NCBI GenBank assembly: GCA_028287745.1
Contig: JAQBPB010000032.1
Location: 1-64,000 of the forward strand
Origin: Chloroflexota bacterium
GTDB lineage: Bacteria; Chloroflexota; Chloroflexia; Chloroheliales; Chloroheliaceae
Direction: 5' to 3'
Length of the DNA: 64,000 nucleotides
The notes below the pieces were generated by a model, which made no database searches, was not told where the DNA came from, and saw only the letters and a program-made list of their open reading frames with translations. Of this stretch, positions 8,128-17,399 are shown one piece after another. The translations under genes were made by a program, and so were the position numbers. Numbering within the stretch: the stretch's first letter is position 1; each line of letters opens with the position of its first letter.

Positions 8128-9060
8128 CTATTTTATCCGTATCGCGGCAATTCTGAGAGCGCCGCTTACATCGGTAGCTACTTCAAACTCCAGGAGTCTT
8201 TGTTCCCCATCAATGAAGTACAATGTTGCCTGGTAGCTGCTGGTCGTACCGGTTACTTTGGCTACTTCTACTTTTATCGGGGTTTTTAGTTGGCCCAGCA
8301 AGTCGGGAACGCTGGTTTTGCCACGGGCAATCTGGGCGCGTAAGTTTGTATTCAGGTAAATTTCGGCGGATTGGGTATCCCGCTTGAAGGTAGCAAAGAA
8401 TTCGTGGACCAGGTTTTTGCCCGCTTCGTCAGGCCCGGTATTTAGCGCAGGCTGGAGGGCCAGTGGGGCACTGGCCCCTATCCGGCTATCCAGGGTCGTT
8501 ACGGCGACCTCTATTCTCCCTGGGGTCAGCACATTGGCTTTAGTGGCGCTGCCCAGTTTAAGAGTAGTCTTAAACCGGCCAATTTCACCGGTCAGCACAT
8601 TAGCATAGATCCCTTCCGTCCTCAAATCGGCGGTGGAAAGTTTGATGTGGAGCCGGGTGTTGGCCGGGTAGCCGCTGCCGCTAATCTCAATACTGTCGCC
8701 CAGCCGGGCCACTTCCGGCGAAAAGTGGATTACCGGCCTGTAGGTAGCCTGGTTTGCCAGGTTCTGGTCCTGGGTAGCCGGGTTGCTCTGGGCAACCGGT
8801 GTGGTTACCTGGGCGGCGGCGACAGCCGGGCCGTTTTCAGCCTGTATTTTATAATCGGTTTTGGCCGGAGAATTATTGTCCGGAGCCTGCCTGGTAGGCA
8901 GGGTAGTGGTTGGGATTGCGGTGTAAGCGGCTTTACGCTCGCTGCAGGCACTTAAAAGAATAAAGAGAGAAACAACCGCTACAGATAGTAAAATATAAGT
9001 CAGGACCGGTTTTTGGAGATCATTTAAATTTAATTTTTTAATTTTTAAAAATACTTTCAT
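8128..9060 (-). CDS. Secreted lipoprotein of unknown function with an Ig-like segment
   Basis: 310 residues with a basic N-terminus, a hydrophobic helix (21-36) and a lipobox LLSAC with Cys39, so it is probably a lipid-anchored outer-surface protein. Residues 45-100 are Pro/Thr/Asn-rich and look like a linker. Residues 110-200 (FSPEVARLGDSIEISGSGYPANT...) resemble the Ig-like domains that open many secreted bacterial proteins. The C-terminal 80 residues are an alpha/beta domain I do not recognise. Monocistronic, with GGCGGGG shortly before the ATG. Confidence 0.7.
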   Translation of the reverse strand: MKVFLKIKKLNLNDLQKPVLTYILLSVAVVSLFILLSACSERKAAYTAIPTTTLPTRQAPDNNSPAKTDYKIQAENGPAVAAAQVTTPVAQSNPATQDQNLANQATYRPVIHFSPEVARLGDSIEISGSGYPANTRLHIKLSTADLRTEGIYANVLTGEIGRFKTTLKLGSATKANVLTPGRIEVAVTTLDSRIGASAPLALQPALNTGPDEAGKNLVHEFFATFKRDTQSAEIYLNTNLRAQIARGKTSVPDLLGQLKTPIKVEVAKVTGTTSSYQATLYFIDGEQRLLEFEVATDVSGALRIAAIRIK

Positions 9061-9261
9061 TTACCCCGCCAAAAATTCCTCAAACTGCTCTTCCTGATAA
9101 GGTTTTCTTGTGATTTTATTCAAGCAGCTAATTGTGATTTATTTTACTTAAATTATATAACCCTTTTTGTGCTACGAAAACGTACAAGCGTCTATAAAGT
9201 AAGTAAGTCTTTAGACCTATCAGGTGGTAAAAATCGCATAAGAAAGGGCTATTTTCAAGAT

Positions 9262-9290
9262 TTGACACCTCCGGACAAAAAGATTAAAAT
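9262..9290 (+). promoter_or_regulatory. ileS promoter
   Basis: TTGACA, exactly 17 bp, TAAAAT: a full -35 match and five of six at the -10. Transcription would start near 9297, just upstream of the T-box leader. Confidence 0.75.
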
Positions 9291-9314
9291 ATAACCAACT
9301 GAATAAGCTATTAA

Positions 9315-9620
9315 AGGCTATGACGGAAAGAGTAAGCAGGTTTCCAGGTTCAAAAGCGAGTCCGGTTTGGTGAAAGCGGACACTATGGCCCGGCTGAAAA
9401 TCGTTCCTGAGCTGCCATCAGAAAGAGTAAGACTAATTTAGGCTTTCTCAAGTAAGTCTGGCCGGGGTCGCTTCTCGTTAAGAAGGGCGAAGATGTGAAC
9501 ACGCATCTTACTGAGTGGGTTGGTTTCCCGGCAGCGGGTAACGGCCAAGCAGGGTGGTATCGCGGGCTTTTGTCTCGTCCCTATTATTTGTTGGAATAGG
9601 CGGCGGGATTTTTGTTTTTA
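9315..9620 (+). promoter_or_regulatory. T-box riboswitch (isoleucine, ATC specifier)
   Basis: The conserved T-box sequence AGGGTGGTATCGCG is at 9551-9564 (consensus AGGGTGGNACCGCG, one change). Upstream, the specifier stem carries CGGCTGAAAATCGTTCCTG, with the ATC codon at 9400-9402 in the usual bulge position, which matches isoleucine and the gene behind it. A competing terminator hairpin (CCTATT / AATAGG arms extended by GTCTCGTC and GGCGGGA) with a following T run lies at about 9573-9620. Uncharged tRNA-Ile would bind and allow read-through into ileS. Confidence 0.9.
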
Positions 9621-9715
9621 TAGACGTTTTCCAGCCTATTCGAATGCAAACCTGAAGTTTTTAAGCTTAAACCGGTAATTATAAATAATCAGCGGTAAGT
9701 AAGTGAGGCAATAAA

Positions 9716-12700
9716 GTGGCGCAAGGAAAATTTAAGGAAGTAGATAATAAAGTAAACTTCCCCCGGCTCGAAGAAAATGTGCTGGACTTCTGGAAAAAAG
9801 AAAAAATCTTTGAAAAAAGCCTGGAAGCACGCAAAGATAACGAACGCTATGTCTTTTACGAAGGGCCGCCTACGGCAAACGGCAAGCCGGGTATTCACCA
9901 CGTGCTGGCCCGTGTCTTTAAAGACCTTTTCCCGCGTTATAAGACCATGCGGGGCTATTATGTCCCTCGCAAGGCCGGTTGGGATACCCACGGGCTGCCG
10001 GTAGAGGTCGAAGTCGAAAAGAAACTGGGCTTCAAGGGCAAAGAAGACATCGAAAAATTCGGCGTAGCCGAGTTCAACAAGCTCTGCAAGCAGTCGGTCT
10101 GGGAATACGTCCAGGAATGGGAGCGCATGACCGAACGCATCGGTTACTGGGCCGACCTGGAAAATGCTTATGTCACTTACGATAACAAATATATCGAAAG
10201 CGGCTGGTGGATATTAAAGACCCTCTGGGACCAGAACCGCCTGTTTAAAGATTACAAAGTGACGATGCACTGCCCGCGCTGTAACACCAGCCTTTCGGAT
10301 GCGGAAGTTTCCCAGGGCTACAAAGACAATGTTGATGACCCGTCGGTCTACATCCGGCTGCGCCTGCCGGAAAGCGAAGCCGTCCGGCTGCCGTTTGGCC
10401 CGGCTGCCGCGCAGGGATTGCCGGTGTCGTTTTTGGTCTGGACGACTACTCCCTGGACCCTGCCCGCCAATACGGCGGCGGCCCTTAAAGCCGATGCGCC
10501 CTACATCCTTGCCCGGCCTAACGAGGAACAGGAAACCTACATCCTGGCGAAAGACCTGGCTCCCAAACTCTTTGGTGAGGACGGTTTTGAAACACTGGGC
10601 GAAGCCCAGGGGTCTGACCTGGTGGGCTTTGAGTACCAGCCGCTTTTTAAGGGAGTGGACCTGTACAGCCAGCCGGTGGACGTTTCCGCGGCTTACCGCA
10701 CTATCACCGATGAAATAGTCGAACTGGGCGAAGGCACCGGTATCGTCCATATCGCCCCGGCCTATGGTGACCTGGATGTCGGCCGCCGGGCCGGTTTGCC
10801 GACCCTTTTCTCGGTTGATTTGTCAGGTAAGGTTTTAGAGGCGTTCCCCCAGTTCAACCGGGAGTTCTTCAAAAAAGCCGACCCGCATATCTCTAGAGAT
10901 TTGAAAGAGCGCGGCTTTATGTGGCGTATGGGCCGGGTGTCGCACACCTACCCGTTCTGCTGGCGCTGTGATACGCCGCTGCTCTTCTTCGCCAAGGACA
11001 GCTGGTATATCCGCACCACCAGCGTCAAGAGCGAACTTATCGCCAACAATAATAAGATCAACTGGTACCCGGGCCACATCAAGCAGGGCCGGTTTGGTAA
11101 CTGGTTGGACAATAATGTGGACTGGGCCATCAGCCGGGAACGCTACTGGGGTTCGCCCCTGCCTATCTGGCAGTGCGATAAAACATTCAAGTACGAATGT
11201 ATCGGAAGCGTGGCCGAACTGGAGCAAAAAGTTGGCCGCTCGCTTCAGGAACTGGACCTGCACCGGCCTTACGTGGACGAATTGACCTATCCTTCGCCAT
11301 TCGCCGAAGGTGGGACGATGCGGCGGCTGCCGCTGGTGCTGGACTGCTGGTTCGACAGCGGCGCGATGCCCTTTGCCCAGGTCCATTATCCTTTCGAACA
11401 CAAAGAAGATTTTGAGCCGGTCCATTTCCCGGCCGATTACATTTGTGAAGCGGTCGACCAGACCCGCGGCTGGTTCTACACCCTGCATGCCCTGGGTACG
11501 CTGGTAAAACAGCAGCCTACTTTCAAGAACGTCATCTGCCTGGGCCACATCCTGGACGGTGAAGGTCTTAAGATGAGTAAATCCCGGGGAAATATTGTCA
11601 ATCCCTGGGACGTGTTGAATAACCAGGGCGCTGACGCTTTGCGCTGGTATCTCTATACGGCCAACCCGCCGGGAGAACCGCGCCGCTTCTCGCAGGACCT
11701 TGTCAGCGAAAGTGTCCGCCGCTTCTTGCTGACGCTCTGGAATACCTACAGCTTCTTTGTGACTTATGCAAACCTGGACCAGCCGGACCTGACGACCAAA
11801 GTGCCGGTGGACCAGCGGCCGGTAATTGACCGCTGGTTGGTTTCCCGGTTGAACGCGCTGATCCGCGATGTCACCGATATGCTGGACCGTTATGAAGTAA
11901 CCGGCCCGGCGCGGGCTATCGAAGCATTCGTGGACGACCTTTCCAACTGGTACGTCCGGCGCAACCGCCGCCGCTTCTGGAAGAGCGAAAGCGATACCGA
12001 TAAATTGGCGGCTTACCAGACGCTTTACGAAGCCCTGGTGACCGTTGCCAGGTTGAGCGCTCCTTTTATCCCGTTCGTTTCGGACGAGATGTACCGCAGC
12101 CTGGTCCAGGTTGTAGAGTCGGATGCGCCGGAAAGCGTCCACCTGTGTGATTGGCCGGTGGCCGATACCAGCCTGATCGACGAAGCTCTTATCAAGGATA
12201 CCGCGACCGTCATCCGGGTGGTCAGCCTGGGCCGGGCGGCCCGGAGCGCGGCCAAGCTGAAAGTACGCCAGCCTTTGCTGGAAGTGCTGGTCAAGCCGCG
12301 TGAAGCTTCCGAAGGGGCCGGGTTAACCCGCTTCAAGCAGCAGGTAATGGAAGAACTGAACGTTAAAGACCTGGTGGTGGTCGAAGATGGGGCCGACATC
12401 ATGAGCTATAACGTGAAAGCCAACTTCAAACTGCTCGGGCCGAAACTCGGCAAGCAACTTGGGGCGGTCCAGAAAGCCCTGGGCAACCTGGACGGCAGCT
12501 TGATTGCGGCTAACCTGCGCAACGGGCAGCCGGTGGAAGTCACTCTGGAAAGTGGCGAAACTCTCTCGTTGGCCCCGGAAGAAGTGCTGGTCGAAGCCAA
12601 GCAGCGCGAGGGCTATGCGGTGGTCGAGGATGGCGGGTACGCCGTAGCCCTCAACAAGACCATAACGCCTCAACTCAAACGCGAGGGCCTGTTGCGGGAC

Positions 12701-12967
12701 GTGGTGCGCTTTATCCAGGCCGCCCGCAAAGAAGCCGACTACCAGATCTCGGATAAGATCACGGTTTTTTACAGGGTAACTAAAGATGCCAATAACCTGG
12801 CGTCCGACCTGGCCGAAGCCCTCAGCGAACCTGAGTCGGTCCGTTACCTGCAAACCGAGACTCTTTCGACCGCCGTAAGCGAAGGCAGCCAGGCTAACCC
12901 GGCCGCTTTCACCCAGGATGTTGAACTGGACGGGGCAACTTTGCAGTTAAGTTTGCTAAAGAACTAA
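9716..12967 (+). CDS. ileS: Isoleucyl-tRNA synthetase, IleS2 type
   Basis: A 1083-residue class Ia synthetase that attaches isoleucine to tRNA-Ile in the cytoplasm. It has the long eukaryote-like IleS2 form. The signature region reads ANGKPGIHHVLAR, with GIHH at residues 59-62 in place of the classical HIGH. The second signature KMSKS is at 619-623. An editing domain (LVWTTTPWTLPAN) and the anticodon-binding C-terminus are present. Start codon is GTG at 9716. Expression is controlled by the T-box leader. The IleS2 type is known for mupirocin tolerance; the GXHH variant is discussed in the findings. Confidence 0.96.
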   Translation: MAQGKFKEVDNKVNFPRLEENVLDFWKKEKIFEKSLEARKDNERYVFYEGPPTANGKPGIHHVLARVFKDLFPRYKTMRGYYVPRKAGWDTHGLPVEVEVEKKLGFKGKEDIEKFGVAEFNKLCKQSVWEYVQEWERMTERIGYWADLENAYVTYDNKYIESGWWILKTLWDQNRLFKDYKVTMHCPRCNTSLSDAEVSQGYKDNVDDPSVYIRLRLPESEAVRLPFGPAAAQGLPVSFLVWTTTPWTLPANTAAALKADAPYILARPNEEQETYILAKDLAPKLFGEDGFETLGEAQGSDLVGFEYQPLFKGVDLYSQPVDVSAAYRTITDEIVELGEGTGIVHIAPAYGDLDVGRRAGLPTLFSVDLSGKVLEAFPQFNREFFKKADPHISRDLKERGFMWRMGRVSHTYPFCWRCDTPLLFFAKDSWYIRTTSVKSELIANNNKINWYPGHIKQGRFGNWLDNNVDWAISRERYWGSPLPIWQCDKTFKYECIGSVAELEQKVGRSLQELDLHRPYVDELTYPSPFAEGGTMRRLPLVLDCWFDSGAMPFAQVHYPFEHKEDFEPVHFPADYICEAVDQTRGWFYTLHALGTLVKQQPTFKNVICLGHILDGEGLKMSKSRGNIVNPWDVLNNQGADALRWYLYTANPPGEPRRFSQDLVSESVRRFLLTLWNTYSFFVTYANLDQPDLTTKVPVDQRPVIDRWLVSRLNALIRDVTDMLDRYEVTGPARAIEAFVDDLSNWYVRRNRRRFWKSESDTDKLAAYQTLYEALVTVARLSAPFIPFVSDEMYRSLVQVVESDAPESVHLCDWPVADTSLIDEALIKDTATVIRVVSLGRAARSAAKLKVRQPLLEVLVKPREASEGAGLTRFKQQVMEELNVKDLVVVEDGADIMSYNVKANFKLLGPKLGKQLGAVQKALGNLDGSLIAANLRNGQPVEVTLESGETLSLAPEEVLVEAKQREGYAVVEDGGYAVALNKTITPQLKREGLLRDVVRFIQAARKEADYQISDKITVFYRVTKDANNLASDLAEALSEPESVRYLQTETLSTAVSEGSQANPAAFTQDVELDGATLQLSLLKN

Positions 12968-12976
12968 GAGTCAGTC

Positions 12977-13020
12977 AAAAAGCCGCTGTTGCTCAAAAGG
13001 CAAACAGCGGCTTTTTATTT
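12977..13020 (+). terminator. Rho-independent terminator of ileS
   Basis: AAAAAGCCGCTGTT and AACAGCGGCTTTTT are perfect 14 nt arms around a 12 nt loop, followed by more T. It is A-rich on the left and may also stop minus-strand transcription from 13119. Confidence 0.92.
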
Positions 13021-13118
13021 CCCAATTATTACCGGTAACTCCGGCCTGTCCCGGGTTTGCCTGGCAATACTACCGTCCACCGGAGGACCACAGGGTTATA
13101 AAATTACTTTGGGTTTGT

Positions 13119-13658
13119 TTAGAGGTATAACTGTTCGAAGGGGTTGCCTATCAGGGCTTCCCGGCCCTTCTTTTCGCCGTTAGCCACCGACTGGAGGGCC
13201 GACCTGAAATTATTGACCAGGAAGCCAATCATTGTCACAATCTCCCGGACCTGCTGGTAAGTGCTGGTGGGCTGCCCGTTCGTGACCATGGCGTTGTGCT
13301 TGAAGTAGATCACTTTACCCTGTTCCACGAAACCGAAGCCTACCAGCGGTAATTTGGTGTTAATGCAATTTATCAGCCAGTTCAGCTCGTTTTCCACCTC
13401 GTCCGCTGTGCCAACCGTCAGGGGAGCGAAAAATTGCAGAATGGAAACTTCTTCCAGTTGTTCGTCCATAAAAGGCAAAAAGGATAGCTCGATTTGCCAG
13501 GTGCTATCCGGCTCGCCCGGATTTTCCATCTGGACTACCAGGGCATCGTAAGGGGCGGCGGTCCCGCCCGGTACGACAGTAACACTATATCGTTCGGCGC
13601 TGAGCATATTGCGGAAATGGCCCAGGGCCCTTTTATGCGGTAAGCTGGTGACAGACAT
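13119..13658 (-). CDS. YbjN / type III secretion chaperone-like protein
   Basis: 179 residues with alternating strands and two helices. The segments WQIELSFLPF, EVENELNWLINCINTKLPLVGFGF and KVIYFKHNAM, then a helix with IGFLVNNF, resemble the YbjN/type III chaperone-like fold (beta sheet, helix, 'SKLP-GxFG' turn). It starts 16 bp after the stop of the large upstream gene on the same strand, so it is the second gene of a two-gene operon. I infer that it binds or stabilises that protein. No signal peptide. Confidence 0.55.
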   Translation of the reverse strand: MSVTSLPHKRALGHFRNMLSAERYSVTVVPGGTAAPYDALVVQMENPGEPDSTWQIELSFLPFMDEQLEEVSILQFFAPLTVGTADEVENELNWLINCINTKLPLVGFGFVEQGKVIYFKHNAMVTNGQPTSTYQQVREIVTMIGFLVNNFRSALQSVANGEKKGREALIGNPFEQLYL

Positions 13659-13674
13659 TATTTATAGACCCCTG

Positions 13675-15816
13675 TTAAGTGCTCAGGGCTTTGGCTATTT
13701 GTTCGGCCGTAGGCGTTTTTGCTTTCGCATTCACTTCAAAGCCCATGTTTTCTACAATCTGGCGCATTTGCTGATGTTCCGGTACTTCCGACCCGGCCGC
13801 TAATACGCCGTTTGCATAGAGCACCTGGGAGGTGTCGTGGATGTAATCGGCATAGAACTTGTCATAGGCGTTTTTGCCGTAGCCCATAGAGACCATCTTC
13901 TTATGCAGGGGATTATCCTTTTTAATTTCGGCCACGGCAGCCTTGCGGGCACTGTAACCAAAGCCCCAGCCTTTGTTGGCTTCTTTCTTCTTGGCCTCGT
14001 ACTGCTTAAATTCTTCCTCGACCCCCAGTTCGCGGATGGCGACTTCTTTTTTGCGCTTGGTTTTCTTCCAGAAACGCCACAGGGCGGCAAGACCCCCGAC
14101 TAAAGCGGCTCCACCTAAAAGCAGCCAGCCTACCGGGTTGGATGCCAGTACCAGTAACGTCACCCCACCGGCTACCAGTAAGGCGCCTTTCAAAACGGTT
14201 GCCCCGGCTACTTTCAGGCGCATATTCTGGGTACTGGCCGCCTGGGTCGCCGCGCTCTTGACGCTATCACTGGCGGGCGCGTTTGCCAGTTTCTTTAGCC
14301 GTTCTTCTCTCTGGTCGGCCTTGTAAGCACCGTAACCGCCCCGGACCATATCAACGGCGCCCATTGCGATAGCCCCGCCACCGGCCACAGTCGTGGCGGT
14401 CATCGCGGCGGCCGAGGAAGCCCCGCTGCTCAGGCTGGAAATATTGTAAGCCGCTGACCCACCCTGGTTGACCATGCTGGCGACACCACTGACTGTCCGG
14501 CCGCCGCCGCCTATTACACGGTCTCCCGTGGTCGCGCTGCTATTAGTCATGTCTTCGATGCCCCGGACGGTTTCCAATGCGCCACCGGCAACCCCGATGA
14601 CCCCACCGGCGGCCCCGAAGCCGCTAATCGCTTCGGCGGTTTGTCCGAACTGGCTAAAGTTGGTAAAGCCGCCCTCACCCAGTTGCGCTGCCTTGGTGGC
14701 GACCCCGCCCAGGGCGGATGCAGCGCCTGCGCCTGCGGCGGTATATTCGGAGTAAGCCTGGGCGTCATCGGCAAGCAGGTCTTTTTTACGGTACTTGGGG
14801 CCGGCCTGCTGAGTTGAAAAGGCTTTTCCAGCGCTGGGCGGCGCGGCCTGTTCGGCCAACTGCGCATCCACCTCGGTGTTAAACTGGGCCCGCAGGTTGG
14901 CTTTTATTTGCCTGTTATCGCTAAGCGTTTCTTGAATCCGGTCCAGGTCCCCCTGGCCGGGCCCTTCCATATATGTCCGGGCGGTAGCGGTTACCTGGGC
15001 GCTGTAAAAGGCGGCTCTTTGTTTTTCGAGTTCAACGAGTTGAGTATTCAGTTCTGCCCAGTTTTTCTGGCCGTTGAGCTTGGTAACTAATTTCTCCTGC
15101 TTCGACAACTCGGACGAAGGGGAAATCCCCATAGTTTGGGTTTTAATAGCGCCTTTGATTTTAGCTATTTCCCCTTTTAGCAGGGCATCCTTGCCAAAAA
15201 CAGCCGCGACCGCCTGTTGCAAGATGCCCTCCAGCTTTTTTTCCCTGGTGGCGTCGTCCACGCCTAATTTGGCGTAGAGAGCGGCATCGGATTTAATGCT
15301 GTCGGTCAGGTCTGCCCGGGTCTTTACCAGGATGCCTTTGGATAGTTCGGGTACGACAACTCCCTGGACGGCCCCATCCAGTAAAGACTCTACCAGGACC
15401 GTTTTAGCGGCAGCTCCCATCAATTTATCATATAAGACCTGGGCCGGATTGGCAGCGGGAGCCGCCGGGGCTGCTGCCGGGGCACTTGCGCCTGTGCGAG
15501 CTCTGTATTGGGCGGCTACGCCGGGCCGGGCGGATATAGGGGGATCGACCCTTTGAATCAGGCCGGTGGCAGAACTTGACGACAAGGTTTCGGAGCGCTG
15601 GCGCTCGATCATCCGCTGCACCGCTTTATTACCCACCGAATGTTGCAGGGACAGGATATTAGAAGACGTTACTGTGTTTGAAGTAGCATTGGTGAGGTTT
15701 TGAAATGAACCGGACGCATAAGCACTTGGCTCAATTGTCACTTCCTGGGTGGCTGCGGCTTTAGTACCACCGGCTTTTTCCTTTTTTGGCCTGGAAGCAA
15801 TCTGGTTTTGGCTCAT
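13675..15816 (-). CDS. Large protein with a GNKAVQ-type N-terminal motif, probable eCIS-type effector or exported toxin
   Basis: 713 residues. The N-terminal 55 residues are disordered, then LQHSVGNKAVQRMI (57-70) matches the 'LQ..xGNxAVQRL' motif seen in many DUF4157 and eCIS-associated proteins. Residues 105-125 are Ala/Pro-rich. A helical region follows (125-320). Residues 360-490 are Gly/Ala-rich with weakly hydrophobic stretches, and there is a clear transmembrane hairpin at about 541-580 with a basic stop (KKTKRKK). A soluble alpha-helical C-terminal domain comes last. No catalytic motif is recognised. The Gly/Ala-rich membrane part suggests a membrane-inserting protein. It has its own minus-strand promoter and a YbjN-like partner gene downstream. 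Confidence 0.55.
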   Translation of the reverse strand: MSQNQIASRPKKEKAGGTKAAATQEVTIEPSAYASGSFQNLTNATSNTVTSSNILSLQHSVGNKAVQRMIERQRSETLSSSSATGLIQRVDPPISARPGVAAQYRARTGASAPAAAPAAPAANPAQVLYDKLMGAAAKTVLVESLLDGAVQGVVVPELSKGILVKTRADLTDSIKSDAALYAKLGVDDATREKKLEGILQQAVAAVFGKDALLKGEIAKIKGAIKTQTMGISPSSELSKQEKLVTKLNGQKNWAELNTQLVELEKQRAAFYSAQVTATARTYMEGPGQGDLDRIQETLSDNRQIKANLRAQFNTEVDAQLAEQAAPPSAGKAFSTQQAGPKYRKKDLLADDAQAYSEYTAAGAGAASALGGVATKAAQLGEGGFTNFSQFGQTAEAISGFGAAGGVIGVAGGALETVRGIEDMTNSSATTGDRVIGGGGRTVSGVASMVNQGGSAAYNISSLSSGASSAAAMTATTVAGGGAIAMGAVDMVRGGYGAYKADQREERLKKLANAPASDSVKSAATQAASTQNMRLKVAGATVLKGALLVAGGVTLLVLASNPVGWLLLGGAALVGGLAALWRFWKKTKRKKEVAIRELGVEEEFKQYEAKKKEANKGWGFGYSARKAAVAEIKKDNPLHKKMVSMGYGKNAYDKFYADYIHDTSQVLYANGVLAAGSEVPEHQQMRQIVENMGFEVNAKAKTPTAEQIAKALST

Positions 15817-15936
15817 TATCTTATAAAACCTTCCTTCGGGATGCGTTAAACAAAACCTGTAATGTCCCTTAACCGTTAAAATAACATAAAGGCGAAAATA
15901 GCTTGCATACGATCTAAAAAACCTTTAATACTCAAA

Positions 15937-15964
15937 ATTATAAAGCTCTTCGGAGAAAAGTCAA
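15937..15964 (-). promoter_or_regulatory. Promoter of the effector-like operon
   Basis: On the minus strand TTGACT, 16 bp, TATAAT. It is about 120 bp before the ATG at 15816. Confidence 0.55.
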
Positions 15965-16182
15965 TGAGCTGGAAGTTAATACAGTTATAGTACTTTTAGC
16001 GATTGTGCAATTGGCCGGGATTTAGTTTTTGTTTGGGCAATTTAACTAAACGCCAAAGCGGCCTATTTTGCTGAAACCGGCTATTTTTTGGTCAGTTTTG
16101 GGGTTAGAGGAGATTTTTCAAGGTATAATAGCGAAATTTATTAAAATTTGGACGGTTTTAGGCTGTCTTAATCTTACAGATA

Positions 16183-16191
16183 TGCTATAAT
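16183..16191 (+). promoter_or_regulatory. Extended -10 promoter of accDA
   Basis: TGcTATAAT is a perfect extended -10 element. No -35 match is found, and the leader to the TTG start at 16311 would be about 110 nt. Confidence 0.5.
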
Positions 16192-16310
16192 CGCCTGTAA
16201 TTGCAATTGTCACCGGCAGCGTGGGCCGGTGGTGCACAACATTGAAGTCGTGAGAGTAATTTTGTTGTGCTTGCCAAACGTGGCTCATTAGTTGGTATGA
16301 GGTTAGGAAT

Positions 16311-17399
16311 TTGGAAAAGCTTTTCAAAAGGATTCCCAAAGTAAATCTGGAATCAGAAAAAGAGCACTCGGAAGGTTCCCCAGATGGAACAGTTGCAGCC
16401 CAAAAAAACTCCGATCAGTCGGAAAAACAGCCTGAAATTACCCAAGAAAAAGCTAAAAAACATGAAGGGCATGCTCCAAAGTTCTCCTGGAGTATAAAGC
16501 CGCAGGGTGATCAAAAGCCCAAGCACGCCAAAGCGGACAAAGAGGATATCCCGGATGACCTCTGGATTAAATGCGCTCATTGTAAAGAGCTTATTTACAA
16601 CAAAGAGTTTGAGAATAACAAGAAGGTCTGCCCTAAATGCGGCCATCATTTCCGGTTAGGAGCTTACGAAAGGGTAAGCGTATTACTGGATGAGGGCAGT
16701 TTTGAAGAAATTAATCCGGACCTGGTCACAGGTGACCCCTTAAAGTTCACCAACTCGACCGAAACCTACCGGGTGAAATCCGACCAGACCCGCACCAAAA
16801 CCGGTCTTAAGGAATCGATTATCACCGGTTTTGGTACCCTGGAATCTATGCCGCTGGCTCTCGCGGTGTGTGACTTCAATTACCTGGGCGGCTCGATGGG
16901 CAGCGTTTTTGGTGAGAAGCTGGTCCGCCTGGTTGAAGAAGCATTAGAACGGCGCGTGCCTTTGCTGGCGGTTTCAGCCAGCGGCGGCGCCCGCATGCAC
17001 GAAGGCATGTTTTCTTTGATGCAGATGGCGAAAACTACCGCTGCTTTTGCCCGGTTGGGCGAAGCCGGGTTACCCTTCTTTTCGCTCCTAGTAGACCCCT
17101 GTACGGGTGGTGTTATCGCCAGCTATGCCTCGGTCGCCGATATTATTATTGCCGAGCCGGGCGCCTTAATCGGGTTTGCCGGACCTCGCGTTATTGAACA
17201 AGTTACCAAACAAAAACTGCCGCCCGATTTCCAGACGGCTGAATTTTTCCTGGAACATGGTATGGTGGACCAGGTAGTGGCCCGCAAAGAACTGCGCCCG
17301 GTGCTTGCCAGGTTGCTGCGGTTTTACGGCCTGGCGGTGAGGCAGAACGCTGCCGTTGCTGCCTCAGCCAATCAGCGTGAGGTGAGCTATGCCCGATAA
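16311..17399 (+). CDS. accD: Acetyl-CoA carboxylase carboxyltransferase subunit beta
   Basis: 362 residues, starting with TTG behind GAGG/AGGA. The zinc ribbon is formed by C88-x2-C91 and C107-x2-C110, as in AccD, and the crotonase-like domain has FNYLGGSMGSVFGEK and SASGGARMHEG. With AccA it transfers the carboxyl group from biotin to acetyl-CoA, giving malonyl-CoA for fatty acid synthesis. The first 80 residues are a charged, low-complexity extension not needed by the family core. It overlaps accA by 11 bp. Confidence 0.95.
   Translation: MEKLFKRIPKVNLESEKEHSEGSPDGTVAAQKNSDQSEKQPEITQEKAKKHEGHAPKFSWSIKPQGDQKPKHAKADKEDIPDDLWIKCAHCKELIYNKEFENNKKVCPKCGHHFRLGAYERVSVLLDEGSFEEINPDLVTGDPLKFTNSTETYRVKSDQTRTKTGLKESIITGFGTLESMPLALAVCDFNYLGGSMGSVFGEKLVRLVEEALERRVPLLAVSASGGARMHEGMFSLMQMAKTTAAFARLGEAGLPFFSLLVDPCTGGVIASYASVADIIIAEPGALIGFAGPRVIEQVTKQKLPPDFQTAEFFLEHGMVDQVVARKELRPVLARLLRFYGLAVRQNAAVAASANQREVSYAR

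Larger units (their letters stand above)
9061..9715 (+). other. 655 bp intergenic region: divergent promoters and the ileS leader
   Basis: It holds the start region of the minus-strand lipoprotein gene (AT-rich, 9061-9250), a strong plus-strand promoter (9262-9290), an isoleucine T-box leader (about 9315-9620) and a short AT-rich stretch before the GTG start of ileS. No credible ORF lies inside. Confidence 0.8.
15817..16310. other. 494 bp divergent promoter region
   Basis: AT-rich sequence between the minus-strand effector-like operon and accD. It holds a minus-strand promoter (15937-15964) and an extended -10 box for accD (16183-16191). I see no ORF, RNA or strong hairpin in the rest. Confidence 0.7.

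Noticed and set aside
10835-12142. 435-codon ORF antisense to ileS
   Set aside because: It is a mirror of the strong codon pattern of ileS; no ribosome site or domain.
12989-13183. 64-codon ORF after ileS
   Set aside because: It begins inside the ileS terminator and overlaps the convergent YbjN-like gene; no ribosome site.
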